Source: Armatimonas rosea (GTDB lineage Bacteria; Armatimonadota; Armatimonadia; Armatimonadales; Armatimonadaceae). From it: 64,000 nucleotides of DNA. Position numbers and translations under genes: made by a program. The stretch lies in assembly GCF_014202505.1 (NCBI RefSeq), contig NZ_JACHGW010000002.1, positions 496,001-560,000 of the forward strand, read 5' to 3'. Every line of letters starts with the position of its first letter. Position 1 is the stretch's first letter. This document shows positions 59,699-64,000 of the stretch, piece by piece. The notes under the pieces were generated by a model that was not told where the DNA came from, ran no database searches, and saw only the letters and a list, made by a program, of their open reading frames with translations.

Positions 59699-61108
59699 TT
59701 AGGCCGCACGCCGGAGCGCTGGCGGTTCTGGGTCGACTGCCTGGGAGCAGAGCTCCGGACTCTCTAGCATGGCGGACTCAAATGCTGCAAAGATCTCGGG
59801 GTTGAAGTGCGTCCCGACCTGGCTTCGCATGAACTCCATCGCTCGGTCGTGTGACCAGGCAGCGCGGTAGGGACGATCCGATGTCAGAGCATCGTAGACA
59901 TCCGCAACCGCGACAATACGCGCCATGAGCGGAATATTGTTGCCTGCGAGCTTATCGGGGTAGCCGCTCCCATCCCATTTTTCATGGTGGTGGCGTACGG
60001 CCTCGACGACCTCGGGCGGAAAGGGAACGGGCTGAAGGATGTCGCTTCCCAGTGCTGCGTGCTCTTTGATGAGCTCAAACTCCTCAGGAGTCAGCTTGCC
60101 TGGCTTATTGAGCACCGCCTCCGGAATGGCGATTTTACCGATATCGTGCAGTGCTGCGCCGACCTCAAGCGCGCGGAGCTTGTCCTCTGGGAGTGTTAGC
60201 TTTCGACCGATCGCCATCGACATCGCCACGACTCGGGCAATATGCTCTTGGGTGTAGCGATCTTTTGCCTCAATAGCACGCCCCATCGCCTGGACCATAG
60301 ACGAGTAAAGGCTCTCTAGTTCCTGGAATCTACGCTCCCGTTCTTCATCACGCTCCCGATGGAGCTTTAGGTTGTGGAAGTAAAGTAATGGCTGTGGTAA
60401 TACTGCTAGTAGTAGCGCTACGACACTGAAATGCCCTTTTTGGATATTAAATATAATCCAGGCTAGCATTGTTATGAAACAACCCGCTGCTAGATAGGTT
60501 GGCATTACCCAAAGTGTATTATTCCTGAAAAAACTGAATGATTTTTTACTTGTCCATCCCATTGATAGTGATATCGCTATAGTAAAAAATACACTGTTAA
60601 TGATATGGTGAAACAAAACGCTTATTAGGATATAGATAACAGAAAATATTGATCCTGACATGTTTGAGAATGAATTATCAGTAAAAATATACCTTGTTGG
60701 GGTGCCGTTGATATCTAGTGCGTTAAAGAACTTATATGTTATGTAGCTTGTTAAAGATACATTTGAGAAATTAAATATAGTTTTATGGGTGTCTTCTTTT
60801 TTTATATTTGCATTAATCATTGTTGATATGCCTGTGATAATGCCGATAAATGGGCCGTATACAAGCAGTGAGAGAATTGTAGCGATGAAGCCTAAAGAAA
60901 TATTTGCGGATTGGTGTTTATTTTGTTTGGAGAAGAGTGGTACTTTGAGATTGCCTGAATAGATTCCAACAACAACAAGTAGGAATAGTAATGGGATCTC
61001 TTGAGTGGTAATCGGATGGTGGCGGTAGGCGTCCGTCACTGCGCCCACAGCGAGGAGGGTGAGAAGGGCGATATATGCAGTTGCTGATTTTGGAAGACGC
61101 TCAGCCAT
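59699..61108 (-). CDS. HD-GYP domain protein with multi-helix membrane sensor
   Basis: The 469-residue product has about six to eight hydrophobic helices over residues 10-240, a coiled linker HRERDEERERRFQELESLYS, and an HD-GYP domain: HIARVVAMSMAIGRKLTLPE, ALHDIGKIAIPEAVLNKPGK, HHEKWDGSGYPDKLAGNNIP and AVADVYDALTSDRPYRAAWS. The membrane half is much richer in A+T and in Asn, Ile, Phe and Lys codons than the rest, so it may have been acquired separately. It degrades cyclic dinucleotides in response to an unknown membrane signal. Confidence 0.92.
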   Translation of the reverse strand: MAERLPKSATAYIALLTLLAVGAVTDAYRHHPITTQEIPLLFLLVVVGIYSGNLKVPLFSKQNKHQSANISLGFIATILSLLVYGPFIGIITGISTMINANIKKEDTHKTIFNFSNVSLTSYITYKFFNALDINGTPTRYIFTDNSFSNMSGSIFSVIYILISVLFHHIINSVFFTIAISLSMGWTSKKSFSFFRNNTLWVMPTYLAAGCFITMLAWIIFNIQKGHFSVVALLLAVLPQPLLYFHNLKLHRERDEERERRFQELESLYSSMVQAMGRAIEAKDRYTQEHIARVVAMSMAIGRKLTLPEDKLRALEVGAALHDIGKIAIPEAVLNKPGKLTPEEFELIKEHAALGSDILQPVPFPPEVVEAVRHHHEKWDGSGYPDKLAGNNIPLMARIVAVADVYDALTSDRPYRAAWSHDRAMEFMRSQVGTHFNPEIFAAFESAMLESPELCSQAVDPEPPALRRAA

Positions 61109-61165
61109 ATCTATGGTGATTATCGGGTGAATGAAGGCGAGATTATAGGGTAGTGTTTGTGTGTT

Positions 61166-61777
61166 TTATGCAACAAGTCGCAGGGGGGGACGACGGGTGT
61201 TTTCGGTATCTTCTTCTGGAGGCGGGAGGGGCTGAAGCCGCTCTTGGGCAAGCCGGTGGCTGAGGAGCTCCAAGAGCTCAGGGGCGATGAGGCCATCCTC
61301 AGGAAGCGAGACACTGGCAATCCAAGGGTGAAGGCGGAGAAAGAAGGCGGCCCCATCTGGTGCAAGGATACGGTAGCCGCGGACGGCCTGCCGCAGGTTC
61401 TGGGCGACAGTGGCGAGGTCGCTGGCCTGGGTTCCTGGAAGAATGATCTGGAAGTTGCCTGGCCCTTCAGGGCGGAGGATGTCCGTAGCACGTAGCGTCC
61501 CCCGTAAGACCAGCTCAAGCTCCTCCTGTGTTTGTGCCACACGCTCCGGACCGATGGCCGTAACCACTCCCTTCCAATCGGCGATCTCCACTTGGAGAAT
61601 ACTGAGGGCTTGTCCCAGTTCCTGGGCCCGGAAACACTCGCGCTCCAGGAACGAAGCCGGGTTGCTCGTGGTGCGACGGAGCCCCGAGAGGAGGCGCGCT
61701 GCCGCAACCACGGTGGTGGCATAGACCTGGGCACTTTGCTCTGCCGAGAGGGCAGAGGGCTTCTGGAACCATTTCAT
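61166..61777 (-). CDS. Degenerate GGDEF-like protein
   Basis: The 203-residue product has a helical N-terminus (SALSAEQSAQVYATTVVAAA) and a GGDEF-fold core, ELELVLRGTLRATDILRPEG then PGNFQIILPGTQASDLATVA and PWIASVSLPEDGLIAPELL. The catalytic GGDEF is replaced by GPGNF, so cyclase activity is unlikely; a GTP- or c-di-GMP-sensing or structural role is inferred. A second frame in the same DNA (61120-61734) is a shadow. It lies just upstream of the HD-GYP gene, 57 bp away. Confidence 0.78.
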   Translation of the reverse strand: MKWFQKPSALSAEQSAQVYATTVVAAARLLSGLRRTTSNPASFLERECFRAQELGQALSILQVEIADWKGVVTAIGPERVAQTQEELELVLRGTLRATDILRPEGPGNFQIILPGTQASDLATVAQNLRQAVRGYRILAPDGAAFFLRLHPWIASVSLPEDGLIAPELLELLSHRLAQERLQPLPPPEEDTENTRRPPLRLVA

Positions 61778-61830
61778 ATCTCTTTATCATTGGCAAGAAA
61801 AATCAATCTGTCTAGGTATAATCGTCGGGA

Positions 61831-62826
61831 ATGTCCCAAGCACGCGCCCATGCCCACCGTGTCCTGCAGGAAGAAGCAGAGGCACTCTTACTGATCGCCC
61901 AGCGCCTCGATGCGACTTTTGATACGGTTGTTGAGCAGCTGGTCTCCTCCACGGGACGAGTGGTGGTCTCGGGGATGGGCAAGAGCGGCCATGTGGGACG
62001 CAAGATCGCCGCGACCCTGGCGTCCACGGGAACACCCGCGCTCTTTCTCCACCCTGCTGAGGCGATGCACGGCGATCTGGGGATGGCGGCACCGGGCGAT
62101 ACGGCGCTGGTTCTCTCCAACTCAGGGGAGTCCGACGAGCTACGGGCGCTGCTGCCGGCTCTCAAGCGCCGGGTCTCGTGCCTGATTGCGATGACAGGTC
62201 GCCGTGAGTCGACGCTAGGACGGGCCGCCGACTTTATCCTCGATACCAGTGTTCCCCGTGAGGCCTGCCCCATGAACCTCGCCCCGACCACCTCGACCAC
62301 GGCGATGCTGGCACTCGGGGATGCCCTGGCGGTGGCGGTGATGGAGGCGCGCGGCTTTCGCTCCGAGGACTACGCGCGGCTCCATCCTGCGGGCTCGCTG
62401 GGGCGGCGGCTCCTGCTGAAGGTCTCGGACTTGATGCGGAGCGGCGATGAGCTTGCGGTCGTGCCGGAGAGTGTCACGGTCCACGATGCCATGACCGCCA
62501 TCACACGGGCACGCGCCGGGCTGGCCTGTGTGGTAGATGGCCAAGGGCGGCTCGTGGGGGTGCTCTCCGATGGCGACTCACGGCGCTTCTTTGTCCAGAT
62601 CGGCCCCGAGGCCTGGGACCGGCCCGTCACCGAGGCGATGACCCAAAATCCACGGCTGATCGAGGGGGATCCCCTGGCCGCTGAGGCGATGGAGAGCTTT
62701 GAGAGCGGCCCACTACGCTTTGGGGACATGCCGATTGTTGATAGCGAAGGCCGGCCTGTGGGGGTGCTGACCCTCAAGGACCTCGTCCGTGCGGGAATTC
62801 TTCCACCAAGTAGTCGCGATGAATGA
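61831..62826 (+). CDS. kdsD: Arabinose-5-phosphate isomerase (KpsF/GutQ/KdsD)
   Basis: The 331-residue product has a SIS domain (RVVVSGMGKSGHVGRKIAAT, HPAEAMHGDLGMAAPGD, LVLSNSGESDELRALLPAL and NLAPTTSTTAMLALGDALAV) and two CBS domains (VTVHDAMTAITRARAGLACV and DMPIVDSEGRPVGVLTLKDL). It converts ribulose-5-phosphate to arabinose-5-phosphate for Kdo synthesis. It is divergent from the GGDEF-like gene and overlaps kdsC by 8 bp. Together they imply a Kdo-type lipopolysaccharide. Confidence 0.96.
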   Translation: MSQARAHAHRVLQEEAEALLLIAQRLDATFDTVVEQLVSSTGRVVVSGMGKSGHVGRKIAATLASTGTPALFLHPAEAMHGDLGMAAPGDTALVLSNSGESDELRALLPALKRRVSCLIAMTGRRESTLGRAADFILDTSVPREACPMNLAPTTSTTAMLALGDALAVAVMEARGFRSEDYARLHPAGSLGRRLLLKVSDLMRSGDELAVVPESVTVHDAMTAITRARAGLACVVDGQGRLVGVLSDGDSRRFFVQIGPEAWDRPVTEAMTQNPRLIEGDPLAAEAMESFESGPLRFGDMPIVDSEGRPVGVLTLKDLVRAGILPPSSRDE

Positions 62827-63370
62827 CGATCTTACGGCGCGGTTGGCGCGCATTCGCTTGCTGGCACTTGATGTCGATGGCACCCTGACCGATGGGGGAA
62901 TCTACTTTGGGGCCAATGGGGAGGAGCTTAAACGCTTTCATACCCAGGATGGTCTGGGCATTGTCTTGGCGCGTGGGGTGGGGCTCCAGGTTGCCTGGGT
63001 GACGGGGCGAGACTCGAGCATTGTCTGGCGGCGCTCGCAGGAGCTGGCGACCCCGCGCCATCTGGTGATGCAGGGAGTCAAAGACAAGGTCAAGGCGCTG
63101 GAGTTCTTGGCGCGGGAGACCCAGGTCTCGCTGAGCGAGGTGGCCTTTATGGGCGATGACCTCAACGACCTCCCCGCGATGAGCGAGGCGGAGGTGGCGC
63201 TCTGCCCTGCGGATGCGGCCTCGCACGTGCTCCGCGCCGCAGACTGGGTCGCGAGTCGGCGGGGGGGAGAGGGCGCGGTGCGTGAGGCAATCGAGCTGAT
63301 CCTCACGGCGCGTGGGGACTACGACCGTGCGGTGGCGCTCTATCTGGAAAAGCTAGCACCCGGGCAGTAA
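62819..63370 (+). CDS. kdsC: 3-deoxy-D-manno-octulosonate 8-phosphate phosphatase
   Basis: ATG 62819 (MNDDLTARLARIRLLALDVD) overlaps the kdsD stop by 8 bp; a start further upstream is not needed. The product of about 183 residues is a short HAD phosphatase: LALDVDGTLTDGGIYFGANG (motif I), AWVTGRDSSIV (motif II), VMQGVKDKVKAL (motif III Lys) and VAFMGDDLNDLPAMSEAEVA (motif IV). The cap is missing, as in tetrameric KdsC. It removes phosphate from Kdo-8-P. Cytoplasmic. Confidence 0.95.
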   Translation: MNDDLTARLARIRLLALDVDGTLTDGGIYFGANGEELKRFHTQDGLGIVLARGVGLQVAWVTGRDSSIVWRRSQELATPRHLVMQGVKDKVKALEFLARETQVSLSEVAFMGDDLNDLPAMSEAEVALCPADAASHVLRAADWVASRRGGEGAVREAIELILTARGDYDRAVALYLEKLAPGQ

Positions 63371-63373
63371 ACC

Positions 63374-64000
63374 ATGGAAAAACAAGGCACAGATGAGCAG
63401 CGGCGGCGGGGGCGGCGACCCGTGGATGCCCGTGCGCGTCGGGAGCGGGTGGAGAAGGCGATCCAGGAGCTAGAGAGCCTCAACCTACCCTTTACCATGC
63501 AGGATGTCGCGGACCGTGCGGATGTCTCGCGGGCGACTCTCTACCGGGATGCGGCACTCCGCGACCTTGTCGGCTCGCGGGGCGATGGCCCGAAGGTGCG
63601 CCCGGCAGACTCCCGCTCCGTGGCACAGCTCGAAGAGGAGCGCAAGGGGCTTCTCTCGGAGCGGCGTGCCCTGCGGCGTGAGCTCGACGAGACTAAGAAG
63701 CGTGTCAATGAGCTCCTGGAGCGCTGTGCAGCCCTAGAGCGTGAGCAGCGGGAGCGTCCTGCCGCCCCCGAGCAGCCCAGCCAGAGTGAGTCCGAGAAGA
63801 TTCGTGCCCAGGCCTACGCCGATGGATTTGCGGCGGGAACGCGGGCCGCGATGCAGCGGGGTGGGACTCGTCCGGGCGTGGTGAGTACCGGTGGGCTCTC
63901 CAGCGCTGCGGCGCGTCTTCCCCGGGCCTCAGTGCTCTCGGCGCGGCGTACTCTGGCCCGTGCGCTCCACCCCGATTTGTTTGCACAAGACCCTGCCACG
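63374..64000 (+). CDS. HTH and coiled-coil protein with J-domain-like end, truncated by window
   Basis: The plus frame from ATG 63374, 3 bp after kdsC, is open to the window edge (209 residues). It has a basic start (QRRRGRRPVDARARRERVEK), an HTH-like segment NLPFTMQDVADRADVSRATL with recognition helix, a long coiled coil (RKGLLSERRALRRELDETKK) and, near the edge, LSARRTLARALHPDLFAQDP. The last reads like J-domain helix II and HPD. A TetR/DUF6262-type DNA-binding start joined to a DnaJ-like end is unusual. Function unknown; the end is missing. Confidence 0.6.
   Translation, partial: MEKQGTDEQRRRGRRPVDARARRERVEKAIQELESLNLPFTMQDVADRADVSRATLYRDAALRDLVGSRGDGPKVRPADSRSVAQLEEERKGLLSERRALRRELDETKKRVNELLERCAALEREQRERPAAPEQPSQSESEKIRAQAYADGFAAGTRAAMQRGGTRPGVVSTGGLSSAAARLPRASVLSARRTLARALHPDLFAQDPAT

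Noticed and set aside
61120-61734. 204-codon minus frame overlapping the GGDEF-like gene
   Set aside because: Ser/Arg-rich shadow; the 61166-61777 frame has recognisable GGDEF-fold sequence.
1-64000. CRISPR arrays, tRNA or rRNA genes, transposases
   Set aside because: I scanned the intergenic stretches and saw no regular spaced direct repeats, cloverleaf-like sequence or transposase motif; the tandem 21-bp repeat lacks spacers.

Overview
The window is high-GC DNA from a diderm bacterium. Gram-negative-type lipopolysaccharide synthesis is shown by adjacent KdsD and KdsC genes and by an outer-membrane barrel protein. The gene mix points to Armatimonadota or a related lineage with a planctomycete-like gene stock: a DUF1587/1592/1588/1585-type cytochrome protein, YHYH and sulfatase genes, a tubulin-like protein with a C-terminal SHOCT segment, Uma2 nucleases and many glycosidases. 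That placement is inferred from families only. I found no tRNA, rRNA, CRISPR array, transposase or phage gene.

Layout. 1-10 kb: a partial (p)ppGpp synthetase/hydrolase, GH51 arabinofuranosidase, purM, a Uma2 nuclease, a kinase-like gene overlapping a GH38 alpha-mannosidase, and an XRE/membrane-protein pair with a palindromic operator. 10-18 kb: endonuclease IV, a clan-D alpha-galactosidase, Uma2, an O-methyltransferase, GtrA, an HNH/small-protein pair, trpB, an ankyrin protein and kptA. 18-25 kb: two Gfo/Idh/MocA oxidoreductases flanking two anchored propeller-like proteins, a TIM-barrel glycosidase, pterin dehydratase and a degenerate E2-like acyltransferase. 25-29 kb: a McrB-like/McrC-like/SRPBCC operon with a terminator-like hairpin in its leader. 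29-42 kb: an outer-membrane protein, an ABC transporter whose permease is fused to an M1 peptidase, HupE-like, YHYH, phosphoesterase and sulfatase genes, a propeller protein, a hydrolase and a Spy-like protein. 42-50 kb: malic enzyme, a two-component pair, a P460-like cytochrome, two DsrE-like paralogues, IscX and two membrane paralogues. 50-64 kb: a tubulin-like protein with two orphan receiver proteins, an HD-GYP protein, a DUF1592-type protein, rplJ-rplL with its leader, a second HD-GYP protein, a degenerate GGDEF protein, kdsD-kdsC, and a truncated HTH/coiled-coil gene ending in a J-domain-like HPD motif.

The most unusual layer is not gene content. A family of about 65-70 bp multi-hairpin repeats occurs four times between genes; its stem sequences differ between copies while pairing is kept. 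A second set of GC-rich palindromes of the CCCTC...GAGGG type lies both between genes and inside open reading frames, where they are translated as low-complexity linkers. A 160-170 bp element with roughly 39 bp terminal inverted repeats supplies the last codons and stop of one gene.

The best candidates for a poorly described system are the tubulin-like locus (48.6-55.3 kb), the McrBC-like operon with an SRPBCC gene and leader terminator (25.2-28.9 kb), and the invading palindromes themselves.
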